DNA from: Tieghemiomyces parasiticus
Taxonomy: Eukaryota > Kickxellomycota > Dimargaritomycetes > Dimargaritales > Dimargaritaceae
DNA length: 33,031 nt
Assembly (NCBI GenBank): GCA_027575765.1
Contig: JANBPT010000508.1
Coordinates: 1 to 33,031 of the forward strand
Direction: 5' to 3'
The notes beneath the pieces were generated by a model. The model was given only the letters and a program-made list of their open reading frames with translations, had not been told where the DNA came from and ran no database searches. The position numbers were made by a program, and so were the translations under genes. Below are positions 11,654-21,587 of the stretch, piece by piece. How positions within the stretch are numbered: the first letter of the stretch is position 1; every line of letters begins with the position of its first letter.

Positions 11654-12887
11654 ATGGTAAGGAGCCGTGGACGAAACTACCGCGCACTTCGGCAGGTGTG
11701 CGTTCCACCCGGCCACCGGTAGGCACCATACGTCGAGAAACGCCCCACTCACTCTACCCTTCACCTTCCACTGTTTCCCATCCGCCGCCCGCATTGTGTA
11801 GGCTACGGTCACCTGTAACGTCGACCCAGCGCTCTCCAAGGCGCTCGAAGGCTTCCGCTTCGCCAAGCAGCAGGGTTCGCCCTCGGCCTTCTTTGGTACG
11901 TACACGAGTAATCGACCCAAGCCCACTCAGGAAATCTGGCTCAGCTACAGCCGCTCGGGTATACGCTCGACCTGTCGTGTCTACTCAGGTATGTGGCTGG
12001 CATGACGAGCGTTACTAACCTGCGAGACACTCCGACCGCAACTTGCCCATATTTTTGGACTCTTTAGCCAAGATCGACCGCAAGCAGCTGCTCGTCGTGG
12101 AAGACGAGGTCCATAAAGATACTACCCTGGAGGACCTCATCGAGGAACTGCCCGACGACGCTCCAAGATAAGTATACTCCTCATTACTAAATACGGCAGG
12201 CCCCATGCTGCGCATAGACTGTCGGCAGGGTAGGTCTACACACATCTTCTCTGCTCGGAAACCGCATCCCCTAGCTAATGGCTACCGAAGCTGGGAAATA
12301 CCCTCGAACTCTTCCCTGCGTCCATTTCCTACTTAATTCTGGCCTACACATATGTCGTCCTCAGCTACAAGGTAAATTAAGCGCGACGACCTGTATTTAT
12401 TTTAGCGGGAGCAACACGCCAATGCTCAGAAAGAGGCGAGCTTCCGACGTTCAGGACAATACGCTAACCCCCCGTCACATGTATTGGTGCCCTCATTTAC
12501 CGTAGTTCGAGCATAATGGGCGGGTATCCTTCCCGCTGGTATTTGTCTACTACTGCCCAATGTCCTGTAAGTACCCTGGGCAACCGGTATGGGCATGGAA
12601 AGCACACCGATAGAGCCACTGCCACAATTAGCCTACCCGGGGAACGTGATGTGCGGTCTAGCGGGGTAGTAACCGTTTGAATTTGGGATCCTGTCCCACC
12701 CACCCTATCCACCCCCGCCCTCCCACAAAAACAATAACAAGCCTCCCCGGAGGCTCGCATGTTGTACGCCAGTGCCCAGCCCGTGTTCCAGAAAACCATT
12801 GGCCTCGGAAAAGCCTATGAACTTCAGGACAAGGAGCAGCTCACCGAAGACTGGATTAACTCCCGTCTGGCTAGCTTTGCCAGTTAA
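11654..12887 (+). CDS. GMF1: Glia maturation factor-like ADF-homology protein (Arp2/3 debranching factor)
   Basis: Six exons: 11654-11656 (the ATG alone), 11802-11895, 12068-12167, 12350-12371, 12506-12566 and 12742-12887. They join in phase to 426 nt, 141 residues, the usual GMF length. Recognisable blocks in order are FRFAKQ, AKIDRKQLLVVEDE, LEDLIEELPDDAPR, YVVLSYK, GRVSFPLVFVYY, MLYASAQP and the C-terminal LTEDW. GMF is a one-domain ADF-H protein that binds Arp2/3 complex, dissolves actin branch points and blocks new nucleation, and it does not bind actin itself; in yeast it is Gmf1/Aim7. Introns 1, 2, 4 and 5 have GT-AG ends (donors GTAAGG, GTACGT, GTAAAT, GTAAGT). Intron 3 begins ATAAGT and ends CAC; only this boundary keeps the conserved PRYVVLSYK. 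The gene stands alone and is the only one on the + strand in the left half. Confidence 0.93.
12168..12349 (+). other. AT-AC intron (intron 3 of GMF)
   Basis: The exon end CCAAG is followed by ATAAGT where a GT is expected, and in-frame reading stops at the TAA inside it. The next coding block (YVVLSYK) begins after CCTACAC at 12349. There is no AG in the last 50 bases before it. The site ATAAGT matches the U2-type AT-AC class (a GTAAGT donor with its first G changed to A), not the minor-class ATATCCTT. An ACTTAAT about 14 bases before the 3' end could be the branch site. Confidence 0.75.
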
Positions 12888-13745
12888 AACCTGGGTCGCG
12901 GAAATTCCTCCTCGATAGCGTTTGACCATGAAACGTCATTGTCCACCTTATCATAGTATAGCTCCCCCCCTTTTTCATTCCTCCGTGGGTTGGCCTTTTT
13001 ATTGTAGCTTGTCAAACCCGGCACACCATCGATGTAGCAATTACATCGGCTAAACATGTCCCTTTTCAGATACTTATAGGAGTTAACGTGGGGAGGAAGA
13101 GGAACAGGTGGAGAGCTAAATCAGGCTTGCTTGAACAACAAGGTGTGGTGGACATAATCAAGGAGTCAAGTGGTTAGCAAGTCGGAGCACAGTGTAGCTG
13201 TAGAATATCGTCTATTGATAGCGTGGGCTGATGCCTTGCATATGGGAAGGTGGCCGGGTCGTTATATTCTCTTGTCGGTTCGTTGGCAGAGATATGGGGG
13301 GTATGAATAAGGGAGGGGAATACAACGGTTCCAGGCCATACCGTAGCAAAGCTGAAAAACAAACCTCCAGCCAAAGGGGTGGTAACGGAGGAGCATCGAG
13401 CTGGCTGGGCAAATATCTAAAGGATAACCCATATGAAACAATCGGTCAAGAAATAGAAGTAAATATATATGACTATAAAGGACGAACGCTAATTTACCAG
13501 AGATATACGCTACGGTTGGTGTAGGATAAACAAAACCCAAAAAGCATCATTGGCTGGGAGTTGAGGTGTCCGATTGGGGGCGCCCGCTAGCTGATTTTTG
13601 GGGTCGAGCCAAAGTCTTGCCTATTTTTCGATTCCTTAAAACACGAACATGAATACGCACACACAGACACTAATGCACACCTATGAAGCACGGATAGATA
13701 TCTATACATACGTATACGTATAAAACCACTCAGCAGATACCCTTC
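12888..13745. other. Intergenic between two convergent genes
   Basis: Shared 3' flanks of GMF (+) and the unknown secreted protein (-). A plus-strand frame at 13231-13524 (97 codons) has no family resemblance and is not called. No RNA gene or repeat is seen. Confidence 0.4.
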
Positions 13746-15515
13746 TTAAATGGAACCATCCCAGGAACCGGCGGTAAAGGTACTGTCATTGTCGCTATCT
13801 TGTGCGGCATCCAGGTACTGCGCACCACTAAGCCCCTGGTCCGCCACCTCGACCTTGGGCGCCTCTACCTTACGGACGCTCAGGACGCCGGCCGCCTGGG
13901 CCGAATCCAGGATGGTCTCGAGTAATCTAATCGGCAACTTCCCATCGGTCAAAAGCTTCTGCCAAGCGAAGGCCGCCACCACCCGGGTTTCCCACTGGTC
14001 ACCCTCCGGGACCGGTCGGTTAGCATTCATCTTCTCCGCCTCGCCCGCCACTTGAGGGGTGGTCGGTTGCTTACCATGTGGGCTACATAGCGACCATAAA
14101 GCCTGCAGTGAGCGTGGAGGGCGATGGGTGGCGGCCGCGGCGGACGAAACGGCCGTTAGCGGGTGGTCGCTCTGACCCGCTTTTCCACCTTGAAAGCCGC
14201 GGGGGCGGTTGTCGGGTTGGTTAGCCTTGCTGAGCCACTGCCGGAAGCTTGGGGCGAGCGAAGCCGACGAGCGGCCCTGGTTGTCACGGAAATAATGGAC
14301 GATAGCATCGCGCAGATGCCGGGCGGCTTCTTGGCGCCGGTCGCGGGTGTGCTGGAGTTCGGCTTCCAGGAGTAGGTCGCACGGGGGGGTGAAAGGCCGG
14401 AGGGTCGTGGTGCTGTCACCAATGGCCGGGATAGTTTCCACGTTGGCCGGCGGGGTAGACCCATGGGGCCCGGTGGCGACGAGCGGGCCTCTCAATGAAG
14501 TAGCAATGTCTTGGGTTGCCTGTTGCGACCTTCTCCCCATCCTGAAGATCTTACCCAACCTGTTCTTCATGGTGCCCTGACTTTGGTCGGCAGCTTCGGG
14601 TATCACGGCAATTGGTTCAATCACGAGGACGGGGTCGTCGAGGTGCTCGAAGATACGCCACCTAGCCAACGAACCCGGAAGTGGTCTAGGGTCGTTGCAG
14701 ACCCAGACGCCATAGGATCCTAAGTTGAGGATATGAGTACCCTGGCAGCCGGTGCCAAAGTTCGGGGACACTGCTGCTGGCGATGTCGCCTTGGCGTTGG
14801 AAGGCAGAAGATACGGCGCAGTGGGTGCGGAATTGGCTGAGGGTATTTTCGGAAGCGGTTTGTCCACATCGGAACTTGACAGCCGGTGAATGGCTAATCT
14901 CCCCCGACGAGGTGGGTAGCTTCCTTCCTGCCTCACCGAACGATCGAGTTGGACACTACTAGTGAACCCTGGGCTACGAGGTAGACTGCCACGGTGGCCA
15001 TTACCACCAAGACCTTGCTCTGCTACTACGGCGACTTCCTGGTGGCCGGTGGGGATGACCACGTCGGATGAAGGCTGGACTACTACCTTCTCCTTGCTTG
15101 GACTGGATTTCGTAAACAGTCTGGCAAGGGTTTTCCAGTGCCCGTGACCTGCAGAGCCGCGCCTAGGAGCGGTGGGAAGCACCGTCGCGCCCTCATTCAA
15201 GGGGCTATCAGCGACCGTTGTAGCCTTAGCGGGATCGATCAAGACGGACTGGGTAGGGTATGGAGGGGCTAACGAAGTGACGGCGGATAAGGAAGCTTGG
15301 TCGTCGTCAAGGGAGGAAGTATACCCCTTGCCGGACGCACCATCCTTATCAAGTGACGAAACGATGTCGAGCTGAAACGGCCGGTTGGGGGGGTCAGGTT
15401 GAGAATGGAGCGCCTGGCTAGGTTCGTTGGTAGAATACGTTGTAGTGGCCGAGGTAGAGGCGTCGAGGAGGACTAGGGCTAGTCCCCATAGGGTGATAGT
15501 CTGTATGGCATGCAT
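13746..15515 (-). CDS. Unrecognised protein with N-terminal signal sequence
   Basis: An uninterrupted frame of 589 codons from the ATG at 15515 (the frame extends upstream to a TTG only) to a TAA at 13746. I do not recognise the family. The N-terminus (MHAIQTITLWGLALVLLDAS) is a good signal peptide or signal anchor, so the protein probably enters the secretory pathway. Most of the chain is rich in Ser, Pro, Ala and Thr. Ordered-looking blocks are about residues 265-305 (NLGSYGVWVCNDPRPLPG and onward), a charged helix near 380-410 (LEAELQHTRDRRQEAARHLR) and a C-terminal block near 525-560 (FAWQKLLTDGKLPIRLLETI). There are few cysteines. A TATA-like run lies at about 15691-15701, 180 bp upstream. 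The long open frame and the signal sequence make it credible as a gene; its role is unknown. Confidence 0.75.
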   Translation of the reverse strand: MHAIQTITLWGLALVLLDASTSATTTYSTNEPSQALHSQPDPPNRPFQLDIVSSLDKDGASGKGYTSSLDDDQASLSAVTSLAPPYPTQSVLIDPAKATTVADSPLNEGATVLPTAPRRGSAGHGHWKTLARLFTKSSPSKEKVVVQPSSDVVIPTGHQEVAVVAEQGLGGNGHRGSLPRSPGFTSSVQLDRSVRQEGSYPPRRGRLAIHRLSSSDVDKPLPKIPSANSAPTAPYLLPSNAKATSPAAVSPNFGTGCQGTHILNLGSYGVWVCNDPRPLPGSLARWRIFEHLDDPVLVIEPIAVIPEAADQSQGTMKNRLGKIFRMGRRSQQATQDIATSLRGPLVATGPHGSTPPANVETIPAIGDSTTTLRPFTPPCDLLLEAELQHTRDRRQEAARHLRDAIVHYFRDNQGRSSASLAPSFRQWLSKANQPDNRPRGFQGGKAGQSDHPLTAVSSAAAATHRPPRSLQALWSLCSPHGKQPTTPQVAGEAEKMNANRPVPEGDQWETRVVAAFAWQKLLTDGKLPIRLLETILDSAQAAGVLSVRKVEAPKVEVADQGLSGAQYLDAAQDSDNDSTFTAGSWDGSI

Positions 15516-16010
15516 GGTCCCGCAATACAAAAATTACAATTGCTATTTTGAAGACGGAAGGGTGTCGTAGTTTCTTATTCTTTTTTCTTTTCAAGAAATA
15601 AACAACACCAAATGACGTACCAGTCAAATGCGCCTTTCGGAGTGCAATTATTCAGGGGGGGAGGGATTGGGGGCGACTCTAGCCAATAATTATATATATA
15701 TGACGAATAAAAACCAGAAACGTTGCAGGAAATAGTGTCAGTTGGCTTAAACCCGGTAAGCTGACTTAGAAGGCAGGTTATATAGGCACGTCTCAGTTTT
15801 ATTTTTCCCTGAGCGCCTGTACCAATGAAAAAAAAAGCAAGGTAAACTTTATTCCTACCCCTTCCGGGCCTGGAATTATCAACCCAACGGTGGAGCGTAA
15901 GCCATCTTCTTATCGAACCACACTCACCAACACTGAGCTCTGACCTCTAATGGGAGTCCGTACGACCTGGTGGCACACGGATGAAAAATGGCCGACTTAG
16001 TCTCGCGCCT

Positions 16011-16130
16011 TCACGAACAAGCCACTCGGCACAGCGACCGGTAGGACTGAGCACTCCCTTCGTTCCAAAAGGAAAGTCCTTGAGGCACCACCGCGATGGT
16101 TGCACCATCAAGACCGAGAGCGTCTTCCAT
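16011..16130 (-). CDS. Possible 39-residue small ORF in a minimal transcription unit
   Basis: The first ATG downstream of a minus-strand TATATATA (16187-16179) opens 39 codons (MEDALGLDGATIAVV...) and stops at 16011. An AATAAA follows at 15853-15848. A GTAAGC lies just 5' of the ATG, so splicing could change the frame. An 8-bp inverted repeat (16113-16120 with 16144-16151) spans the start. The product is not recognised; a non-coding RNA or no gene at all is equally possible. Confidence 0.2.
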   Translation of the reverse strand: MEDALGLDGATIAVVPQGLSFWNEGSAQSYRSLCRVACS

Positions 16131-16705
16131 TAGCTTACTTTTTCTCTCGGTAGCTTTATCGTTTAAAGAAATAATACATATATATATGCCAAACTGAATA
16201 CTGAGACGCTACCACTGTTTAAGCCAAACTGCCGTATGGCAGGTGGGGCCATTTTCCTCCCGCTTCCCGCCGTATGAAGGCCTCGGGTACTGGTAATACA
16301 TAAAGTCAACATGTGGTCAGGGTGGGCCTGGTGCAGTGCAGTGAGAGCCTAGGGACGAGTGGGGACGTGAAAAGTTAGAGGGCAGGCACACCCCGTACCT
16401 CACACGGCAACCAATCGACCAAGCCGAAGTCCCTGTTCTCGGTACGACGGAGTTTATGTGCTCCTGCGAGCTGTCCAATGGGATTGCGCTAGTGATAGGA
16501 AAACTCTTCCCTCCCAGTAGTGCTAGTCTCAACTGAGGTACCTAAGGTCAGTGTGGCTGGGGCGACGATCATCCTGCACAGCAGAATTGGCAAAGAACAC
16601 ACCAGACTGCCGCTACCAATAACCCTTGGCCACACAACTGGACGGTCAGTTCATGACCCTTATCATTACCCGTAAGGTTTCATCAAAAGTAATTTTGTAT
16701 AATTT

Positions 16706-16711
16706 TTTATT
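16706..16711 (-). terminator. Poly(A) signal AATAAA of EF-1alpha
   Basis: AATAAA on the - strand about 250 bases after the EF-1alpha stop codon, followed by T-rich sequence. Confidence 0.5.
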
Positions 16712-16957
16712 TCCCTAAAAGTGAAATGAGGTTTGCGATAGTGTGAAGTCACATGCAGAATGCCGCCCAAGCACGGGTATGATTGGAGCTAGGCGGAAAC
16801 CAAGATGGACGGGGCCAAGGCTCGTATTGGTGGATATACCTTGTACAAAAACAGGTGGGAACGAGGAAATTCGACGGCCGGCACGGGTTTGGCCAAGGTA
16901 TGGCCACCGCAGGACCCGGGGGAGGGCTCAGGGGAGTGGAAGTCCACCGTAAACGGC

Positions 16958-18334
16958 TTATTTCTTACCAGCCTTCTGGGCAGACTTGGTGGCCTTACCG
17001 GCTTTCTCGGTCTTGTCGACGGCCTTGATGACACCGACGGCAACGGTCTGACGCATATCACGGACGGCGAAGCGACCGAGAGGGGGGTACTCCATGAAGG
17101 ACTCGACGCACATGGGCTTGGAGGGGATCATCTTGACGATGGCGGCATCACCAGACTTGACGAACTTGGGGGAGTCCTCAATGGACTTGCCGGAACGGCG
17201 GTCGATCTTCTCGATCAGGTTGTCGAAGCGGCAGGCAATGTGGGCAGTGTGGCAGTCCAGCACTGGGGAGTAGCCAGCAGAGATCTGACCGGGGTGGTTC
17301 AGGACGATAACCTGGGCGGTGAAGCTCTGGCTCTCCTTCGCGGGGTCGTTCTTGGAGTCCGAGCACACGTTACCACGACGGATGTCCTTAACAGACACGT
17401 TCTTGACGTTGAAACCGACGTTGTCGCCGGGCAGACCCTCAGTGAGCTGCTCGTGGTGCATTTCGACGGACTTGACTTCAGTCGACACGGCGGCGGGGGC
17501 GAAGGTCACGATCATACCGGGCTTGATGATACCAGTCTCGACACGGCCGACGGGCACGGTACCGATACCGCCAATCTTGTACACGTCCTGGAGGGGCAGA
17601 CGCAGGGGCTTGTCGGTGGGGCGGGTCGGGGGCTCGATGGCATCGATGGCCTCGAGCAGGGTCTTGCCCTTGAAGGAACCGGCCTTGGTCTCCTTCTCCC
17701 AGCCCTTGTACCAGGGGCAGTTCTCGGAGACCTCAATCATGTTGTCACCGTTGAAGCCAGAGATGGGCACGAAGGCGACGGACTTGGGGTTGTAGCCGAC
17801 CTTCTTGATGAAGCCAGACACCTCCTTGACGATTTCCTTGTAGCGGGCCTCGGACCAGCCGTTGGTGTCCATCTTGTTGAGGGCAACGATGAGCTGCTTG
17901 ACACCCAGGGTGAAGGCGAGCAGAGCGTGCTCACGGGTCTGGCCGTCCTTGGAGATACCAGCCTCGAACTCACCAGGGCCGGAGGCAATGATGAGGATGG
18001 CGCAATCGGCCTGGGAGGTACCGGTAATCATGTTCTTGATGAAATCGCGATGTCCAGGGGCGTCGATGACGGTGACGTGGTACTTGGGGGTCTCGAACTT
18101 CCAGAGAGCGATATCGATGGTGATACCACGCTCACGCTCAGCCTTGAGCTTGTCGAGCACCCAGGCGTACTTGAAGGAGCCCTTGCCCATCTCGGCGGCC
18201 TCCTTCTCGAACTTCTCGATGGTACGCTTGTCGATACCACCGCACTTGTAGATCAGGTGACCGGTGGTGGTGGACTTGCCGGAATCGACGTGGCCGATAA
18301 CGACGACGTTAACGTGGAGCTTCTCTTTACCCAT
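16958..18334 (-). CDS. TEF1: Translation elongation factor 1-alpha
   Basis: An intronless coding frame of 458 residues from the ATG at 18334, the normal family length. It delivers aminoacyl-tRNA to the ribosomal A site as a GTP complex in the cytosol. G-domain motifs are all present: GHVDSGKS (about 14-21), DAPGH (about 91-95) and NKMD (about 153-156). The two beta-barrel domains follow, and the C-terminus ends in the typical Lys-rich tail (KSAQKAGKK). The segment [20 protein letters not shown] is the opisthokont-type insertion, which supports a fungal origin. Codon use is strongly biased to C/G in third positions, as expected for a highly expressed gene. The 5'UTR is split by an intron, and a TATA box lies about 400 bp upstream. 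Confidence 0.99.
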   Translation of the reverse strand: MGKEKLHVNVVVIGHVDSGKSTTTGHLIYKCGGIDKRTIEKFEKEAAEMGKGSFKYAWVLDKLKAERERGITIDIALWKFETPKYHVTVIDAPGHRDFIKNMITGTSQADCAILIIASGPGEFEAGISKDGQTREHALLAFTLGVKQLIVALNKMDTNGWSEARYKEIVKEVSGFIKKVGYNPKSVAFVPISGFNGDNMIEVSENCPWYKGWEKETKAGSFKGKTLLEAIDAIEPPTRPTDKPLRLPLQDVYKIGGIGTVPVGRVETGIIKPGMIVTFAPAAVSTEVKSVEMHHEQLTEGLPGDNVGFNVKNVSVKDIRRGNVCSDSKNDPAKESQSFTAQVIVLNHPGQISAGYSPVLDCHTAHIACRFDNLIEKIDRRSGKSIEDSPKFVKSGDAAIVKMIPSKPMCVESFMEYPPLGRFAVRDMRQTVAVGVIKAVDKTEKAGKATKSAQKAGKK

Positions 18335-18342
18335 GTTGGTGG

Positions 18343-18590
18343 CTAATGGGTGGGGGTTGAGAGAGGAAGAGGACGGATGGATGGATGGATGGGGTTAGAA
18401 CAGGCGGTCAGGTTTCGGAACAAGCGTGGACCAGAGTCGGATATCGGGTCGACGCTTCTGGCTATTAATGGAAGTCGTCAACCATGGATTGAGGAGGCGA
18501 TGGATGGATCCTACGACCACGGTGGTTGGCATAGAGCGCGACAGCCACTGAAGGCGCCCTATAGCGTTCGGGAGGGAATCAAGTACTTAC
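18343..18590 (-). other. Probable 5'UTR intron of EF-1alpha
   Basis: On the - strand the leader reads CACAAT/GTAAGTACTTG at 18590 and a pyrimidine-rich CCCACCCATTAG ends at 18343, eight bases before the ATG. This gives a 248-bp intron. A 5'UTR intron is common in highly expressed eukaryotic genes. It is inferred from splice consensus only. Confidence 0.7.
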
Positions 18591-18730
18591 ATTGTGGATA
18601 AGATGAGGGGGGTTAGACGTAAAAGGGCGTAATGGAACGACACGAGAAGACGTGAAGAAAGGACGAATGCAAACCTCGGGGAGAAAGGTGAAGAGGGAAG
18701 GAACAAGCCCGACGGGTTGCACCAGTCTGA

Positions 18731-18737
18731 TTATATA
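18731..18737 (-). promoter_or_regulatory. TATA box of EF-1alpha
   Basis: TATATAA on the - strand about 140 bases upstream of the 5'UTR donor. This places transcription start near 18700 and makes a non-coding first exon of about 110 bases. Confidence 0.65.
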
Positions 18738-18766
18738 CCGACCTTCCGCCCAAGCACGGGGAGGAA

Positions 18767-18797
18767 GGGGGTGGGATGATGGAGGGAGGGAGGGGGG
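18767..18797 (+). promoter_or_regulatory. G-tract cluster upstream of the EF-1alpha TATA box
   Basis: At least four runs of three or more G (GGGGGTGGG, then GGAGGGAGGGAGGGGGG) lie 30-60 bases upstream of the TATA box, on the strand opposite to the gene. This fits a G-quadruplex motif or a C-rich activator site of a strong promoter. Function is inferred from position. Confidence 0.4.
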
Positions 18798-18799
18798 CC

Positions 18800-21587
18800 T
18801 ACGGGGCGGACCGGAGTGGACTGGCACGCTGCTGGGAGGGGTGGGGAGAGCTGGTGACGCTCTGGGCTGGTGGGGAGCCGCCCCGCCCTTCCCCCCGATA
18901 CACAGCGAAGCAGCTGGCGATAACAAAAAAAAACCGCGAAAAAACGGTTAATGGGCTGGAATCCCATGTGGCCCCCCTCCGTCCCCCTCCCCCCGGTTGG
19001 AGGAAATGGCAGAGCGCCGGGCGTGGGGAATAAAAAATTTTCACCGCTTGGATCAGAAAGTCCAGGCAAGTGGGGCCGTGGCACTAGAGGACCAACCGGA
19101 GCGGGCGGCGGCGCAGTGTGCTGCAGTTTCGGTGGGAAAAATCCTCGCCCACCGTGAAGGGGGGAGGCTCAAGGTCTCTGCGGCAGAAAGGACGTTGGGC
19201 AATGTGAAGAATGGTGATTGGTGGGGCCCCAAGCAACTGACAGAAGCGAATCGAATACGGGCAGCGCTGGGTGGCCTTCGCTGGCAACCCTTTCCGGCCT
19301 TGGCCCTCCGCCGCCGTCATGGCCACGGCGATGAAGGCACGTCAGCCTCGTCCCCCTCCTTCCATAATCGCCAGCTACAAGGCGGTATGGACTGGTTGCT
19401 CAGGGGTGATATGCCGTATAGTCGGCAGCCTGGTTGGGCGGGTATGTGTGTATGCGATGGTCTATGGATAGATGGGGGGATCCATTGGGAACCACAGTGA
19501 ATGCATATACTACACCCGCGTGCAGCACGACCAGCGGACCACAAGGGACTCCTAGGGCCTGACTGGCAGCTAGGGGAGGGGGTCGACACGACAGGCCCTA
19601 CCCTGCCGGTGTGGCCATGACCAGGGAGGAAAAGGGAGGCGAGGGCTACACCAGGGTTGCACATCTTCGCCCTTGCACCTCCCCTGCCAGCTGCCCCCCC
19701 CCCACCTGCCACTCTGGCCATTTCCACCCGCGCGGCCGATCTCGTTCATGCTGGCCTGCGGTCTGGCTGCGTTTCCTAATTTGGCACCGGTGAGCTCATG
19801 GCCCCGGCTGGCGCGATGGTTGCACACGGCCATGCCCCCCTTCGCCGTCAGTTGTGGGACTGCGGAAGCAGCGGTGACCACCATCAATGTGGCAATCGTG
19901 GACGAGAATCCTTGGCAAGTCCCTATGGCACTCCTCCCACCCCACCCAGCCTGTATCCGCTGCCTGCCATCGCTGCACTCCGACGGGCCTCACCCAAAGG
20001 GAGTTGCGCGATGTTGCGCTGGCCGGTACAGCCGCCCCGCCTCTGGCCCCTGCCTTTCGAAAGAAGCCCAACCGCGACCGTGCCTAGAAGGTCGGTACGC
20101 CAACTACCCTGGAATCCACAGTCGATGGGTCGCCCGGTGGCGAGTAGGCTTGTAGGCCTGGGTGGCTGCCAACTTGTAAGACGGGTGCTGGGGCTCGGCC
20201 TGCACCAGCCAGCTGCGCGCACCTCGACCAGCGCGTGTACGAGTCCAGTTTTATTTTTTGGGACTCCGCACCATGTTGTTCAGATCGCGTCTGATAGTCT
20301 ACATTATTACTTCGGGATGGGATGGACGGCTCCCTCGACTCCGGCCCGGGATCCTGGCGTACCCACGTATCGGGGAGGGGACAGATACACCCCTACGAAT
20401 GCTGCCTTCTTTTGGCCGCATACAACAATGTCCTATAGGGCCCCATCCTTCGCCGAATAAAGCATCGATGGTGGTTCTAGTGGCGCTCTGACCCCCTCCA
20501 CGTGATCCGGCCGTCCATACCGATGGCCCGACTCGCTTGTCTTGGAATCGGGTGCGTGGGGGTCTCATCGCCAATTCAATACCAACGGCACACGCCAGTC
20601 CCACCCTGGCCACAATCGCAATACCTAGTCGAGACTGCCTTTTAATTAGGACACACAAGGTTCCCCTCCTCCCCAAAAAACAACAAATTTTCCAGAGTGC
20701 CGAGGTTGGTCCGCCTTCGAATCAGAGCTCCTTAGGAGGTGCCACGCCGCATTCCCGCTCAATACCACATGTATATCAGGCTATCCTGGGGCTTTGGGCG
20801 TGGCAAGTCTGTCAAAGCATGTCCACCCAGGCGTTCTCGACCTGGAGTCAAGTAAAAAAAAATCTTTTTTTGGTGATGAAAAACCACCAGAAACCCGACA
20901 TGCAGGTCGTTTTCAGCTCCGATGAGACCACAATTGGACGCCACCCTTCGGACAATGCGCTATTGGGGGTCTTGGAGAGAAGCCCCCCTTTCCTTCACCC
21001 CTCTTCTTGGACCCTCTTCCCTGTATCCACTGACGCTTGTCCATGGTCCTTCTCTCCTGTTGTCTGCCTCCTGCCTCCCCCAATTCAAGTATTCCACATT
21101 CCAGGGGAGGGGGGGGGGGTAGCATCTATCCATCAGTCAACGTGTCACTCTACGGCATGGTATTGGAACAAGTGATGGTGCCTAAATATTTTGTGGCTGG
21201 CTGTCATGCAACTCAAAGCCTCAAAAGTTTTGACTCGTGCGGTGAAAAACTTGAATGGCCTCTGGATTATGCCTGCAAAAGAAATTTTAATTATTCAAAG
21301 GCGGTGTACCCGCGGCCCTGTCTTTCACAGTCGGTAGTAGGATGAAATGAAAAAATAAATTGCCACCCCTATACCGCGTCGGGGAAATGACCGTCACAGA
21401 TGGCAACCTTTCCAACTCCGTCTCAGATGTTTTGTTTCGGGCAAAAGGTGTAAGGCCCGTACACACAAGTGACGGCCACATTCGCCAATTCTGAGCATTG
21501 ACGTGGCCTGTTCATTATAGTAAATACGTAGAAGGGGTTGTTGGCCAAGATATTACTATGGTACAAGGATGCAACAGAAGTGAGGTT
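18800..21587. other. Intergenic, about 2.8 kb, no secure gene
   Basis: GC-rich DNA between the EF-1alpha promoter and the PLK4 3' end. Open frames of 100-220 codons at 19317-20460 and 20537-21175 overlap on both strands and show no domain, as expected by chance in GC-rich DNA. One plus-strand fragment at about 20903-20966 reads TTIGRHPSDNALLG, like the start of an FHA domain, with no convincing continuation. A G run of about ten lies near 21110-21119. Confidence 0.45.

Larger units (their letters stand above)
15516..16957. other. Intergenic between the secreted protein gene and EF-1alpha
   Basis: Contains the promoter of the secreted-protein gene (TATA-like at 15691-15701) and the EF-1alpha 3' flank, with an AATAAA poly(A) signal on the - strand at 16711-16706, about 250 bases after the stop. 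Between them is a possible very small minus-strand unit (TATA at about 16187-16179, AATAAA at 15853-15848), listed separately. Confidence 0.5.

Noticed and set aside
13231..13524. A 97-codon plus-strand frame ending in YDYKGRTLIYQRYTL
   Set aside because: No domain, no promoter context and no splice partners. Its length is within chance for this composition.
16805..18346. A 513-codon plus-strand frame
   Set aside because: It is the exact antisense shadow of EF-1alpha. The strong C/G third-position bias of that gene keeps the opposite frame open.
20110..20190. Minus-strand peptide YKLAATQAYKPTRHR, faintly like histone H3
   Set aside because: Only a few scattered matches, no intact frame and no flanking H3 sequence.
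19798..20460. A 220-codon plus-strand frame upstream of EF-1alpha
   Set aside because: Overlaps several other open frames on both strands; Pro/Arg-rich random composition with no domain.
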